The notes: generated by a model from the sequence alone, not told the origin. Positions 28,630-38,351 are shown, counted from the stretch's first letter. The stretch: 64,000 bases of DNA from Clostridium peptidivorans (GCF_900205925.1 NZ_OAOD01000006.1:83846-147845); one strand, 5' to 3'. Made by a program: numbers and translations.

Positions 28630-30375
28630 ATGTTTAAGAAATTTAATATATCAGATATAAACTTAACAAAATACTTGTTCTTTACTGGAAAAGGTGGAGT
28701 TGGTAAAACTTCAACTGCATGTGCAGTAGCAGTAACACTCGCTGATGCGGGAAAGAAAATCATGCTTATTAGTACTGATCCTGCTTCAAATTTACAAGAT
28801 GTTTTTAATACTGAACTTAATAACAAGGGAGTTCTCATAAAGGAAGTCCCTGGTTTAGTAGTTGCAAATTTTAATCCAGAAGATGCAGCTGCAGAGTATA
28901 AAGAAAGTGTTATAGCCCCTTATCGAGGAAAACTTCCAGATGTTGTTTTGAAAAACATGGAAGAGCAGCTATCAGGTTCTTGTACTGTTGAAATAGCAGC
29001 ATTCAACGAATTTTCAGGCTTTATTACTGATGAAAAAGCAGCTATGGAATATGATCATATTATATTTGATACGGCACCAACAGGTCATACTTTAAGAATG
29101 CTTCAGCTGCCTTCTGCATGGAGTAATTTTATAAGTGAAAGCACACATGGAGCATCATGTCTTGGACAGCTTTCAGGCTTAGAAGATAAGAAAGAAGTTT
29201 ACAAAAATGCAGTTAGTAATTTAGCTGATGGAGAAAAAACTACACTTATACTTGTATCTAGACCGGAACCATCACCATTAAAAGAAGCTGAAAGAGCATC
29301 TAAAGAACTTCAAGATATAGGAGTAAATAATCAAGTTTTAATAATAAATGGTGTACTTGAAGAGCATAATGATGAACTATCTAATGCTATCTTTAGTAAG
29401 CAGCAAAAGGCGTTAAGTGATATTCCAGAGGGGATTAAAAACATTGAAACTTTTGAAATTCCACTAAGACCTTATAATGTAACAGGACTTGAAAATGTAA
29501 GAGCATTCTTAAAGGATAGCCATATTAAATTTAATAAGGAAATACTAAATACAAATAATATTCCTAAACTAAAGAATGTAATTGAAGATTTATATAAAAA
29601 TGATAAAAAGGTAATGTTTACTATGGGTAAAGGTGGAGTAGGAAAAACAACTATAGCGGCTGCAATTGCTTTAGGGCTAGCTAAAAAGGGTAAAAAGGTG
29701 CATTTAACAACCACTGACCCAGCAGATCATTTGAAATTTGTATTAGATGAAGGCTATGGGATTACTTTAAGCCATATTGATGAAAAAGAAGAACTTGAAA
29801 AGTACAAAGAAGAAGTATTGGGCAAGGCAAGAGAAACAATGAGTGAAGAAGATTTGGAGTATGTAGAAGAAGATTTAAGATCTCCTTGTACTCAAGAAAT
29901 TGCAGTATTTAGAGCTTTTGCTGAAATAGTAGAAAGATCAGAAAATGAAGTTGTAGTTATTGATACAGCTCCAACAGGTCATACACTATTACTTTTAGAT
30001 TCTACACAAAGTTATAATAAAGAAATTCAGCGCTCTCAGGGTGATGTTCCAGAATCAGTTAAAAAGCTTTTGCCTAGGCTTAGAAATGAAGATGAAACAG
30101 AAGTTATCATAGTAACTCTTGCTGAAACAACTCCAGTTTATGAAGCTATGAGATTACAAAGTGACTTAAATAGAGCAGGTATCAATAGCAAATGGTGGGT
30201 TATAAACTCAAGTTTTTACGCCTCAAATACAACTAATGACATATTACAGGTAAAAGCAAGCAATGAAGTACAGTGGATTAACAAAGTGAATGAAATATCA
30301 AAAGAAAATTTTGCAATTATAGAGTGGATAGCAGAAGAACTTAAAGGTGAAAAACTTAATGATTTAATAAACTAA
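28630..30375 (+). CDS. arsA: arsenical pump-driving ATPase ArsA
   Basis: This is a 581-residue ATPase made of two homologous halves. Each half has a deviant Walker A (GKGGVGKTS and GKGGVGKTT) and a DTAPTGHTL signal. Metal-site cysteines are in SGSCTVEI, THGASCLG and RSPCTQEI, matching the three used by E. coli ArsA. It couples ATP hydrolysis to arsenite export through the membrane pump. GAGAGG is seven bases before the ATG at 28630; an in-frame ATG two codons earlier is too close. It ends the operon. Confidence 0.95.
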   Translation: MFKKFNISDINLTKYLFFTGKGGVGKTSTACAVAVTLADAGKKIMLISTDPASNLQDVFNTELNNKGVLIKEVPGLVVANFNPEDAAAEYKESVIAPYRGKLPDVVLKNMEEQLSGSCTVEIAAFNEFSGFITDEKAAMEYDHIIFDTAPTGHTLRMLQLPSAWSNFISESTHGASCLGQLSGLEDKKEVYKNAVSNLADGEKTTLILVSRPEPSPLKEAERASKELQDIGVNNQVLIINGVLEEHNDELSNAIFSKQQKALSDIPEGIKNIETFEIPLRPYNVTGLENVRAFLKDSHIKFNKEILNTNNIPKLKNVIEDLYKNDKKVMFTMGKGGVGKTTIAAAIALGLAKKGKKVHLTTTDPADHLKFVLDEGYGITLSHIDEKEELEKYKEEVLGKARETMSEEDLEYVEEDLRSPCTQEIAVFRAFAEIVERSENEVVVIDTAPTGHTLLLLDSTQSYNKEIQRSQGDVPESVKKLLPRLRNEDETEVIIVTLAETTPVYEAMRLQSDLNRAGINSKWWVINSSFYASNTTNDILQVKASNEVQWINKVNEISKENFAIIEWIAEELKGEKLNDLIN

Positions 30376-30397
30376 ATTATTATTCCATTGCAAATTA

Positions 30398-30440
30398 CTA
30401 ATAAAACTTCTGGTTGATATCAGGAGTTTTATTAGTTTAC
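30398..30440 (+). terminator. hairpin after arsA, likely terminator
   Basis: CTAATAAAACTTCTG (30398-30412) pairs with CAGGAGTTTTATTAG (30421-30435); the T-run after it is short. Confidence 0.65.
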
Positions 30441-30510
30441 AAATATACAGGTGTAGGAATCAGCTATAAGAATAACTTAGTGTTTGTTCCAGTTAATTAT
30501 AAAAACAATG

Positions 30511-30563
30511 TTGACAAATATGAGGCTTAGGCATATTATGATCATATACTCATATGCGTATAT
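30511..30563 (+). promoter_or_regulatory. promoter and ArsR-type operator of the second arsenic unit
   Basis: TTGACA (30511-30516), 17 bases and TATTAT (30534-30539) are a strong promoter. TATGATCATA (30537-30546) overlaps the -10, and ATATACTCATATGCGTATAT (30544-30563) is a 20-base near-palindrome at the start point. Either could bind the ArsR encoded next. Confidence 0.65.
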
Positions 30564-30611
30564 AAGAATTTAACAAATAGAATGTTACATAAGAGAGGAT
30601 AGTGATGATAA

Positions 30612-30977
30612 ATGGATAAATTAACTGATTTTTTTAAAATGTTATCAGATGAAACACGTTTAAGAATTCTAGTGCTTTTATATCACAAAAAACTTTGCGT
30701 TTGCGAGATATGCGGCATTATGGAAGAAACACAGCCTAAAATATCAAAACATTTAGCAAAGCTTAGAGATATGGGATTTGTTAAAGATGAAAGAAAAGAA
30801 CAATTTATATATTATTATTTAAATTTTAATAATAAGGTACTTGAAAACATTTTAAAAGAAATTATACACAATATTGATAACTATGAAACCTTAAAGAAGG
30901 ATATTGAAAAGATTGCTAGTGCTGAAGTTTATCTTGATTCATGTAAAGGACAAGGGCAGTATTTCATTGATAAATAA
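30612..30977 (+). CDS. arsR: second ArsR family repressor
   Basis: This is a 121-residue winged-helix protein closely related in layout to the first ArsR. The sensor motif is KLCVCEICGIM and the recognition helix is TQPKISKHLAKL. It probably controls the permease and thioredoxin-like gene downstream from its own promoter. The ATG at 30612 follows GAGAGG at a wide spacing of about 12 bases. Confidence 0.9.
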   Translation: MDKLTDFFKMLSDETRLRILVLLYHKKLCVCEICGIMEETQPKISKHLAKLRDMGFVKDERKEQFIYYYLNFNNKVLENILKEIIHNIDNYETLKKDIEKIASAEVYLDSCKGQGQYFIDK

Positions 30978-30998
30978 GCCAACAGGAGGGTTAATAGA

Positions 30999-32015
30999 AT
31001 GAGCGCAATTTCTAGTTTGTTTGGATTCCTTAATGATCAAATACTAAAGATGACATGGCTTTCGGAGCTTATTAGATTGCTTGTGGAAAATGTATTTGGA
31101 TTATCAATTAAGGAAAGATTAGGAGGAAGTATACATTTCTTTATATATGATACTATAAAGATTTTCATATTATTGTCATTATTGATATTTATAATATCTT
31201 ATATTCAAAGTTACTTTCCACCTGAAAGGACAAAGAAAATACTTGGTAATATTAAAGGCATAAAAGGAAATATATTAGGGGCATTGCTTGGAACTATTAC
31301 TCCATTTTGCAGTTGTTCTAGTATTCCTATATTTATAGGATTTACCTCAGCAGGACTTCCACTTGGAATAACATTTTCATTTTTAATATCCTCTCCACTG
31401 GTAGATATAGGTTCCTTGCTGATATTAATGTCATTCTTCGGTGCTAAGATTGCCATAGCATATGTTGTGGTAGGATTAATACTTGCAGTTGTAGGTGGTA
31501 CAATTATTGATAAGTTAGGTCTTGAAGATGAAATACAGGGCTATGTTCGTGATATAGAAAGTGTTGATGCAGCGGTAATTGAAATGACTCGTGAAGAGAG
31601 AATATCTTATTCAAAACAGCAAGTTAAAGATATATTTAGGAAGGTATGGTTATATGTTTTAATAGGAGTTGGTATTGGAGCAGCCATTCATAACTGGATA
31701 CCACAATCCGTTGTTGAAAGGGTAATAGGAAATAAAAATCCATTTTCGGTGCTGCTTGCCACAGGCATAGGAATACCAATGTATGCTGATATTTTTGGAA
31801 CGCTGCCAATAGCAGAAGCGTTATTTGGAAAAGGAGTAGGAATTGGTACAGTATTATCTTTTATGATGGCTGTAACTGCACTTTCATTACCATCAATGAT
31901 TATGCTTAGTAAGGTTGTAAAACCTAAGCTTTTAAGAATGTTTGTAACTATAGTTTCTATAGGTATAGTTATTATAGGATATCTATTTAATGCATTCTCA
32001 TATATGTTTATATAA
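30999..32015 (+). CDS. arsP: permease of the ArsP/DUF318 family
   Basis: This is a 338-residue membrane protein with about eight to ten segments. The CSCSS motif in TPFCSCSSIPIFIGFTSAG is the hallmark of the family, and a second half-repeat has GIGIPMYADIFGTLPIAEAL. Characterised ArsP proteins export trivalent organoarsenicals. The location after arsR and next to the arsDA operon suits that role, but other members move different metals, so the symbol is tentative. AGGAGGG precedes the ATG. Confidence 0.8.
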   Translation: MSAISSLFGFLNDQILKMTWLSELIRLLVENVFGLSIKERLGGSIHFFIYDTIKIFILLSLLIFIISYIQSYFPPERTKKILGNIKGIKGNILGALLGTITPFCSCSSIPIFIGFTSAGLPLGITFSFLISSPLVDIGSLLILMSFFGAKIAIAYVVVGLILAVVGGTIIDKLGLEDEIQGYVRDIESVDAAVIEMTREERISYSKQQVKDIFRKVWLYVLIGVGIGAAIHNWIPQSVVERVIGNKNPFSVLLATGIGIPMYADIFGTLPIAEALFGKGVGIGTVLSFMMAVTALSLPSMIMLSKVVKPKLLRMFVTIVSIGIVIIGYLFNAFSYMFI

Positions 32016-32072
32016 GCAGCCAATGGTTAGGAATAACCGTTAAAAATATAAAATTTGGAGGAAGAATAAATT

Positions 32073-32300
32073 ATGATTATTAAAATTTTAGGGACAGGAT
32101 GCACTAACTGCAAAAAGTTAGAGGAAAACGCGAGGAAGGCAGTAGAAGAATTAGGATTAGATGCCACAGTTGAAAAAGTAACTGAAATTAAAGATATTAT
32201 GAAATATGGAGTAATGAAAACTCCTGCACTTGTAGTTGATGAAAAAGTAAAAATTATGGGAAGAGTTGCAACATCAGATGAGATAAAAAAATACCTCTAA
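32073..32300 (+). CDS. thioredoxin-fold small protein (redox-active disulfide protein 2 type)
   Basis: This 75-residue protein has the active site GTGCTNCKKLEE near the N terminus and the cis-proline loop MKTPALVVD near residue 52, giving a minimal thioredoxin/glutaredoxin fold (TM0996/MTH895-like). It often sits beside ArsP-type permeases, where it may reduce or deliver the metalloid thiol complex; that role is an inference. GGAGG is 11 bases before the ATG. It ends the second arsenic operon. Confidence 0.88.
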   Translation: MIIKILGTGCTNCKKLEENARKAVEELGLDATVEKVTEIKDIMKYGVMKTPALVVDEKVKIMGRVATSDEIKKYL

Positions 32301-32324
32301 ATATGTGCTAGTTTAGAATTTAAG

Positions 32325-32364
32325 GGATACATGGTGAAGTATTAATATGTATCCTATATTTTTA
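32325..32364 (+). terminator. intrinsic terminator of the second arsenic operon
   Basis: GGATACAT (32325-32332) pairs with ATGTATCC (32347-32354), followed by TATATTTTTATT. Confidence 0.65.
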
Positions 32365-32523
32365 TTCTATAATTGAAGACATATGAAATAATACGACAAG
32401 CTTTGAAAACATTGGATACATGATAACTGTGAAGAAAATACATATTTAAGGTTTAAAAATAAATAATAAATGTTATAATATTGTGAGGAAATACTCATAA
32501 GTTGAAGAAGAGGAGAGTGCGGA

Positions 32524-34116
32524 GTGGAAGATTTAGTTAAAGAAATAGAGAAAAGAAGAACCTTTGCCATTATATCCCACCCGGATGCTGGTAAAACTAC
32601 CATAACTGAAAAACTGCTTTTATACGGGGGTGCCATAAGACTTGCAGGTTCCGTTAAAGCTAGAAAAGCTAACAAACATGCAGTATCTGACTGGATGGAA
32701 ATAGAAAAACAGAGAGGTATATCTGTAACTTCTTCTGTTATGCAGTTTGATTATGATGGATATTGTATAAACATATTAGATACCCCAGGTCACCAAGATT
32801 TTAGTGAAGATACATATAGAACACTTATGGCAGCGGATAGCGCTGTAATGGTTATAGATGCTGCAAAAGGTGTGGAGGAACAAACTAAAAAACTTTTCCA
32901 TGTATGTAGTTTAAGAGGAATACCTGTATTTACGTTTGTAAATAAAATGGATAGAGAAAGTAGAGATCCTTTTGAATTGATGGAAGAAATAGAAAGTGTA
33001 CTTGGAATTCGTTCCTATCCTATGAATTGGCCGATAGGATCTGGAGCAGATTTTAGAGGAATATATGATAGAAATAAAAATGTAATTGAAGTGTTTAATG
33101 GTGGAAATCACGGACAGACTGAAGTAGAATCTTTAGAAGGAGAAGTAAATGATCCAGTATTTAAAGAGCTTTTAGGAGACCAACTTCATGATAAACTTAT
33201 AGAAGATATAGAACTATTAGATATAGCTGGAGATAATTTTAATTTAGAGCAGGTAAGAAAAGGTGATCTTACTCCTGTATTTTTCGGTAGTGCACTTACA
33301 AACTTTGGTGTAGAGCCATTTTTGAAAGACTTTTTAAAGTTATCTACATCACCACTTCCAAGAGAATCAGATCAAGGAGAAGTTGATACCTTTGAAGAGG
33401 AGTTTTCGGCTTTTATATTTAAAATTCAAGCTAACATGAATCCTGCGCATAGAGATAGAATTGCATTTATGAGAATATGTTCAGGTAAGTTTAAAAAAGG
33501 CATGGAAGTATTCCATATTCAAGGTAAAAATAAAGTTAAATTGGCGCAACCACAGCAATTCTTAGCACAGGATAGGGAAATAGTAGAAGAAGCTTATGCA
33601 GGAGATATCATAGGAGTTTTTGATCCAGGTATTTTTAGCATAGGAGACACTTTATGTAAGAGTCCTAAAAAGTTTAAATTTGAAGGTATTCCAACCTTTG
33701 CGCCAGAGCACTTTGCTAGAGTTAAAACCATAGATACTATGAAAAGAAAGCAATTTGTAAAGGGAATTACAGAAATATCCCAGGAAGGTGCTATTCAGGT
33801 ATTTAAGCAAATAAATATAGGTATAGAAGAAATAATAGTTGGAGTTGTAGGTGTACTACAATTTGAAGTATTAGAATATAGAATGAAAAGCGAATATAAT
33901 GTAGATATAAAGATGGAAAGACTCCCTTTTAGATATGTAAGATGGATTGAAAATACTGATATAGATGTAGAATCACTTAGTATAACTAGTGATACTAAGA
34001 TTGTAAAGGACTTGAATGATAGAAGCCTAATGTTATTCCAAAGTGATTGGGCTATAAGCTGGGCGTTAGATCATAATAAGGGTGTAGTTTTATCTGATAT
34101 TGGTAAGAGTGAATAA
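32524..34116 (+). CDS. prfC: peptide chain release factor 3
   Basis: This is a 530-residue translational GTPase. The G motifs are HPDAGKTT, DTPGHQDF and NKMD, followed by the EF-Tu-like second domain and the RF3-specific C-terminal domain. It recycles RF1/RF2 from the ribosome after peptide release. It starts with GTG at 32524 behind GAGGAG. It is monocistronic, with two terminators after it. Confidence 0.95.
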   Translation: MEDLVKEIEKRRTFAIISHPDAGKTTITEKLLLYGGAIRLAGSVKARKANKHAVSDWMEIEKQRGISVTSSVMQFDYDGYCINILDTPGHQDFSEDTYRTLMAADSAVMVIDAAKGVEEQTKKLFHVCSLRGIPVFTFVNKMDRESRDPFELMEEIESVLGIRSYPMNWPIGSGADFRGIYDRNKNVIEVFNGGNHGQTEVESLEGEVNDPVFKELLGDQLHDKLIEDIELLDIAGDNFNLEQVRKGDLTPVFFGSALTNFGVEPFLKDFLKLSTSPLPRESDQGEVDTFEEEFSAFIFKIQANMNPAHRDRIAFMRICSGKFKKGMEVFHIQGKNKVKLAQPQQFLAQDREIVEEAYAGDIIGVFDPGIFSIGDTLCKSPKKFKFEGIPTFAPEHFARVKTIDTMKRKQFVKGITEISQEGAIQVFKQINIGIEEIIVGVVGVLQFEVLEYRMKSEYNVDIKMERLPFRYVRWIENTDIDVESLSITSDTKIVKDLNDRSLMLFQSDWAISWALDHNKGVVLSDIGKSE

Positions 34117-34145
34117 AAGGAAATTGCGATGCAATTTCCTTTTAT
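34114..34145 (+). terminator. intrinsic terminator after prfC
   Basis: AAAAGGAAATTGC and GCAATTTCCTTTT pair across GAT, directly at the prfC stop codon. Confidence 0.75.
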
Positions 34146-34187
34146 CTATTTACATTGTTTAAAAATCCTATGGTAATCATAGGGCTC

Positions 34188-34226
34188 AGGCTGTTGATAA
34201 GCATATTTTATCAACAGCCTTTTTAT
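34188..34226 (+). terminator. second intrinsic terminator after prfC
   Basis: AGGCTGTTGATAA (34188-34200) pairs with TTATCAACAGCCT (34208-34220), followed by TTTTT. Confidence 0.85.
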
Positions 34227-34361
34227 AATGTTACTCACAAATAGTATAAATAATGAATAATATGTATGAACAGCAAGGAGTACTACAACATTTACGAATA
34301 AATCTATATTAATGAATAAACAAATTTATATTAATAAATGAATCTATAAGGGGGAAAATAA

Positions 34362-37300
34362 ATGGAAGATAATCAATTGCTAGTTCCTACAGAATTAGTG
34401 ACCGATCCAAAGACTGGTTATCTGATTCCGAACTATTTTAATACTGCCAACTGGGCATATAGCCCCAAAATGAGAAAATTCATTGATGCAATGCCGATGC
34501 TTGGACCTAGCGGTGCAAACGCTTTAGGCCAGTATATACCTGTTGCTGTCCCCGATACTACCACTTATCCAGGCTGTGATTACTATGAAATTGCCGTTGT
34601 TGAATTTAAAGAACAGATGCACTCAGACTTGCCGCCTACCACTCTCCGAGGATATGTGCAATTGTCCACAACAGTGGTTAAAGGTAATCAACTTCCTTTG
34701 AACTATAATGATAACCCAGTCAACCCAATTTTAAAAGGTGATGGCACCCAGGCTTACGGTGTAGATGCTCCTCATTATATGGGGCCTGTTATTATTGCAA
34801 CCCGTGACGTACCAGTACGCATCAAGTTCTACAACCTACTTCCTACTGGTGCTGGTGGTAACCTCTTCATTCCTGTTGATACCACTGTTATGGGGGCGGG
34901 GCATGGTCCTCTAGGGCATGATGCTATGCCTATGAATTACACGCAAAACCGCGCCAATGTTCATCTCCATGGTAATAACACCGTCTGGATTAGCGATGGA
35001 ACGCCCCATCAGTGGATTACTCCAGCTGGAGAAGACACTCCATATCCTCAAGGTGTCAGTGTAGTGAATGTTCCTGATATGGAGAATGTGGATGATCCTC
35101 GCGATGGAATGCAGACCTTGTACTACACTAATGCACAAAATGCTAGATTGATGTTTTATCATGATCACTCATATGGTATCACTCGACTTAATGTATATGT
35201 GGGAGAAGCAGCAGCTTATTTACTCACAGATAAGGTAGAAAAGGATTTGATCAATGGAACTAATGAATCAGGGGTTAATCCGGGTCTTAAAAAGATTCTC
35301 CCAGACATTGGGATTCCTATTGTAATTCAAGACAAGACCTTCGTTGATGAGAGTACAATTGGCGATACGGATCCAACCTGGGTCTGGGGAACAACACCTG
35401 GCACGCCCAATACTGGGGATCTATGGTATCCTCATGTGTATAGTCCAGCACAGAATCCTTGGAGTCCTGAAGGGACAAATCCCTTTGGCCGCTGGATGTA
35501 CGGTCCATGGTTTTGGCCACCAACAACGAATATAGAACATGGACCAATCCCAAACCCTTACTATGATCCTGTAAATGCACCAGAGCAACCACCAATGATG
35601 CCTGACATGCCTTACCCATCAATGCCAGGGGAGGCATTTATGGATACGCCAATTATCAACGGTACGGCCTACCCATATTTGGAAGTTGAACCCAATGCTT
35701 ATCGTTTCCGCATTCTAAATGCTGCTGATGACCGTTTCTTTAACCTGCAGATGTATGTAGCTAATCCTGATGACTACAGCTTACCTGGAGGATATGGTAC
35801 AGAAGTTAGGATGATAAAACCCGCTTGTGGGGTACCTGGTATTCCTGCTGACTGGCCAAGTGGTATACCAGACCCTGAATTAAAAGGACCAGACTGGATT
35901 CAAATTGGCACCGAAGGTGGTTTCTTGCCAGCACCTGTGGTGATACCAAGCCAGCCAATCACTTGGAACCTAAATCCTACAAACTTTAACTTTGGAAATG
36001 TGGATCAGCACTCACTGCTTCTTGGAGCCGCAGAACGTGCAGATGTCATTGTTGACTTCTCACAATATGCTGGGAAGACACTCATTCTCTACAATGATGC
36101 TCCAGCAGCTTTTCCAGCAGCCGATCCGCGCTATGACTATTACACGGGTAACCCAGACCTAAGGGGTGAGGGTGGTACAAACACCACGAAAGTGGGAGAA
36201 GGTCCAAATATACGAACCATTATGCAAATAAGGGTAAAAGATTTAGTTCCTGCTCCTAAGTACGAAATAACTACGCTGGAAGCAGTGTTTGCTAAAGCAG
36301 ATAATAAACCCGGTGTATTTGAATCATCTCATGATCCAATTATTATACCACAGGAAGCCTATAACTCCGCCTACAATGTTACTAATTTACCTGAGGATGC
36401 TGAAAGCGCCTACGTGCAGCTTAATGAGTTCTCCAAGACCTTTAGGCCGATAGATGCTAGTGGAGTTCTTTTGCCACCTGTTACTCTTACCATTGAGCCG
36501 AAGGCTTTGCAGGATGAAATGGGTGAAGTATACGACATGGGATATGGACGTATGAGTGGTATGCTTGGACTTGAATTTCCAGTGTCTAGCTCTAATTTTA
36601 GTCAGTTTGTGGTTTATGGCTATACAAGTCCCCCAGTTGAGGTTTTAAGAGGCATAGAAAATCCTAATGCAACTCCTATTGGCTCTTTGAATGATGGGAC
36701 ACAGATTTGGAAGATTACTCACAATGGTGTGGATACCCATACAATTCACACTCATCTGTTTTCTGTACAACTCATCAACCGAGTTGCTTGGGATGGGGCT
36801 TTAATGCCGCCTGATCCTAATGAACTAGGCTGGAAGGAAACTTTCAGGGTGAATCCGCTTGAGCATACAATTATTGCTCTTAGGCCGAATATTACTGCGC
36901 CTTCACAAGTACCATTTGAGGTGCCGAACAGTGTTCGTCTTATTGACCCAACAATGCCTGAGGGTGCTGTATTAATGCCGCCACCACCTGTAGGATGGTT
37001 CGATCCACTAGGAAATCCAGTTGACCAAGTTATAAATCATTATGTTAACTTTGGATGGGAGTACGTTTATCACTGCCATATTCTAGCCCATGAAGAGATG
37101 GATATGATGCACTCTATGGCGGTTGCTGTTCAACCAAAAGCACCTTCAAATCTAATTGCTAATGTTATCGGTGTTAGATTTAACAAACGTGTGGTTTTAA
37201 CCTGGGATAATGATTCTCAAAATGCTACTAGATTTACTGTTCAGAAAGCCATTAGTAGTAATGGACCATGGATTACTCTAGCAACGCTGCCATCTAGTTC

Positions 37301-37730
37301 AAATTCATATACCGATCCAATTGGCAACACTAACGATATTTATTATTATAGAGTGTTTTCATCAAACACTGTGGGTGATATGGCTACTCCGGGATTTCCG
37401 ACGATGACAGTGGATTCACAATTTTCTAATGTGGTAAGTGTTGGTCAGCCAGAGGCTCCAACTAATTTGACTGCAAGAAGATTAAGTGGTCAGCAAGTTC
37501 GTCTCACATGGCGTGACAATGCTGTTAACGAGAATGGTTTTGTAATAGAACGATCTGACAATGGAGGTAACTATTTCGCACTGGCTATAGTTGGATCCAA
37601 ATTTTCTACCGGTAACGTCGTGTATATTGATTCAACTGTTGTATCTGGTAAAAATTACACCTATCGCGTAATGGCTGTAAATGCTGCAGGATCATCAGCT
37701 TACTCGAATACGGCAAACGTGAGGCTGTAA
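34362..37730 (+). CDS. multicopper oxidase with C-terminal fibronectin III domains
   Basis: This 1122-residue protein has a cupredoxin multicopper oxidase body (about 1-925) and two fibronectin type III domains (about 928-1030 and 1033-1122). All four copper motifs are intact: H201-L-H203, H267-D-H269, H793-T-I-H796-T-H798 and H904-C-H906-x3-H910-x4-M915. Trinuclear and type 1 sites should therefore form, and Met is the likely axial ligand. There is no signal peptide, as in spore coat laccases. Base composition and codons (many CCT, GGC, CTC, CGC) are richer in GC than the neighbours, pointing to horizontal transfer. The substrate is unknown; manganese, phenols or copper are possible. GGGGG precedes the ATG. 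Confidence 0.9.
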   Translation: MEDNQLLVPTELVTDPKTGYLIPNYFNTANWAYSPKMRKFIDAMPMLGPSGANALGQYIPVAVPDTTTYPGCDYYEIAVVEFKEQMHSDLPPTTLRGYVQLSTTVVKGNQLPLNYNDNPVNPILKGDGTQAYGVDAPHYMGPVIIATRDVPVRIKFYNLLPTGAGGNLFIPVDTTVMGAGHGPLGHDAMPMNYTQNRANVHLHGNNTVWISDGTPHQWITPAGEDTPYPQGVSVVNVPDMENVDDPRDGMQTLYYTNAQNARLMFYHDHSYGITRLNVYVGEAAAYLLTDKVEKDLINGTNESGVNPGLKKILPDIGIPIVIQDKTFVDESTIGDTDPTWVWGTTPGTPNTGDLWYPHVYSPAQNPWSPEGTNPFGRWMYGPWFWPPTTNIEHGPIPNPYYDPVNAPEQPPMMPDMPYPSMPGEAFMDTPIINGTAYPYLEVEPNAYRFRILNAADDRFFNLQMYVANPDDYSLPGGYGTEVRMIKPACGVPGIPADWPSGIPDPELKGPDWIQIGTEGGFLPAPVVIPSQPITWNLNPTNFNFGNVDQHSLLLGAAERADVIVDFSQYAGKTLILYNDAPAAFPAADPRYDYYTGNPDLRGEGGTNTTKVGEGPNIRTIMQIRVKDLVPAPKYEITTLEAVFAKADNKPGVFESSHDPIIIPQEAYNSAYNVTNLPEDAESAYVQLNEFSKTFRPIDASGVLLPPVTLTIEPKALQDEMGEVYDMGYGRMSGMLGLEFPVSSSNFSQFVVYGYTSPPVEVLRGIENPNATPIGSLNDGTQIWKITHNGVDTHTIHTHLFSVQLINRVAWDGALMPPDPNELGWKETFRVNPLEHTIIALRPNITAPSQVPFEVPNSVRLIDPTMPEGAVLMPPPPVGWFDPLGNPVDQVINHYVNFGWEYVYHCHILAHEEMDMMHSMAVAVQPKAPSNLIANVIGVRFNKRVVLTWDNDSQNATRFTVQKAISSNGPWITLATLPSSSNSYTDPIGNTNDIYYYRVFSSNTVGDMATPGFPTMTVDSQFSNVVSVGQPEAPTNLTARRLSGQQVRLTWRDNAVNENGFVIERSDNGGNYFALAIVGSKFSTGNVVYIDSTVVSGKNYTYRVMAVNAAGSSAYSNTANVRL

Positions 37731-37797
37731 CCTGAAGAAACATTGATGTGTAATAACTATAATTCTTTTTACTTTTAGATACTAGAAGTTAGGTATA

Positions 37798-37860
37798 AGG
37801 TTCTAGGAAATGTAGAAACTTTGCTATGCAAAGTTTCCTCCAAACCTAGAACCTTTGTTC
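37798..37860 (+). terminator. hairpin/terminator after the multicopper oxidase
   Basis: AAGGTTCTAGG (37798-37808) pairs with CCTAGAACCTT (37845-37855) around an inner hairpin GAAACTTTGC/GCAAAGTTTC, followed by TGTTCT. Confidence 0.6.
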
Positions 37861-37889
37861 TAGAATCTAGAAAAATTGCTTCGTATTTT

Positions 37890-38042
37890 TTAAATTTTTC
37901 TTCTTCCAAACAAAGCATCTACTACAAATACTATTGCAGCAATTAGCAATAGTAGATGTATAAGATTACCGCCAATGCTAAAGATAATACCTAAAAGCCA
38001 AAATAAAACTACAATTCCACCAATCAATCTTAAAATACCCAT
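37890..38042 (-). CDS. small membrane protein, lmo0937-like
   Basis: This 50-residue protein begins MGILRLIGGIVVLFWLLG and ends FVVDALFGRRKI. It has two hydrophobic stretches separated by SIGGN and a basic tail, fitting the lmo0937 family of small membrane proteins. GAGGTG lies just before its ATG on the minus strand. The function is unknown; members are often expressed under stress. Confidence 0.7.
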   Translation of the reverse strand: MGILRLIGGIVVLFWLLGIIFSIGGNLIHLLLLIAAIVFVVDALFGRRKI

Positions 38043-38141
38043 AAAATCACCTCTGTATTTTGATTAGTTACCACGTATTTATAGTATTAACATAATTTTA
38101 TGGTTTTATCCGATAACTTGCCATATGGGTGGAACTAAAAA

Positions 38142-38161
38142 AAGAGAGGAAAACCTCTCTT
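38142..38161 (-). terminator. terminator of the zinc-ribbon gene
   Basis: AAGAGAGG and CCTCTCTT pair across four bases. On the minus strand the stem begins within the stop codon of the zinc-ribbon gene and is followed by a run of seven Ts. Confidence 0.8.
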
Positions 38162-38333
38162 AGTATCTTCTGTCGTTTCTGTTGTTATTTCTGTTAGCTT
38201 TTCTAGCTTTTCTACACTCTGGGCATCTTACTGGCTCGTTTTCAAATCCTTTTTCTTTGTAAAAAGCCTGTTCTCCCTCAGTGAATACGAATTCATTACC
38301 ACAATCTTTACATACGATAGTCTTATCTGCCAT
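38160..38333 (-). CDS. small zinc-ribbon protein
   Basis: This 57-residue protein carries CKDCG near the N terminus and CPECRKARKA near residue 37, forming one treble-clef/zinc-ribbon. It ends in a basic Asn/Arg-rich tail (NRNNNRNDRRY). It belongs to a widespread clostridial group of probable zinc-ribbon, possibly nucleic acid-binding, proteins. GGAGGTTG precedes the ATG on the minus strand. Its leader contains a strong hairpin (38352-38397). Confidence 0.8.
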   Translation of the reverse strand: MADKTIVCKDCGNEFVFTEGEQAFYKEKGFENEPVRCPECRKARKANRNNNRNDRRY

Positions 38334-38351
38334 TTAAAACAACCTCCTTAA

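Noticed and set aside
34262..34340. Short imperfect tandem repeats before the multicopper oxidase
   Set aside because: Low-complexity TTAATGAATAAA-like sequence; too A/T-rich to support a functional claim.
35317..35637. 106-codon minus-strand frame inside the multicopper oxidase gene
   Set aside because: It is fully inside a well-supported gene on the other strand and has no family resemblance or ribosome binding site.
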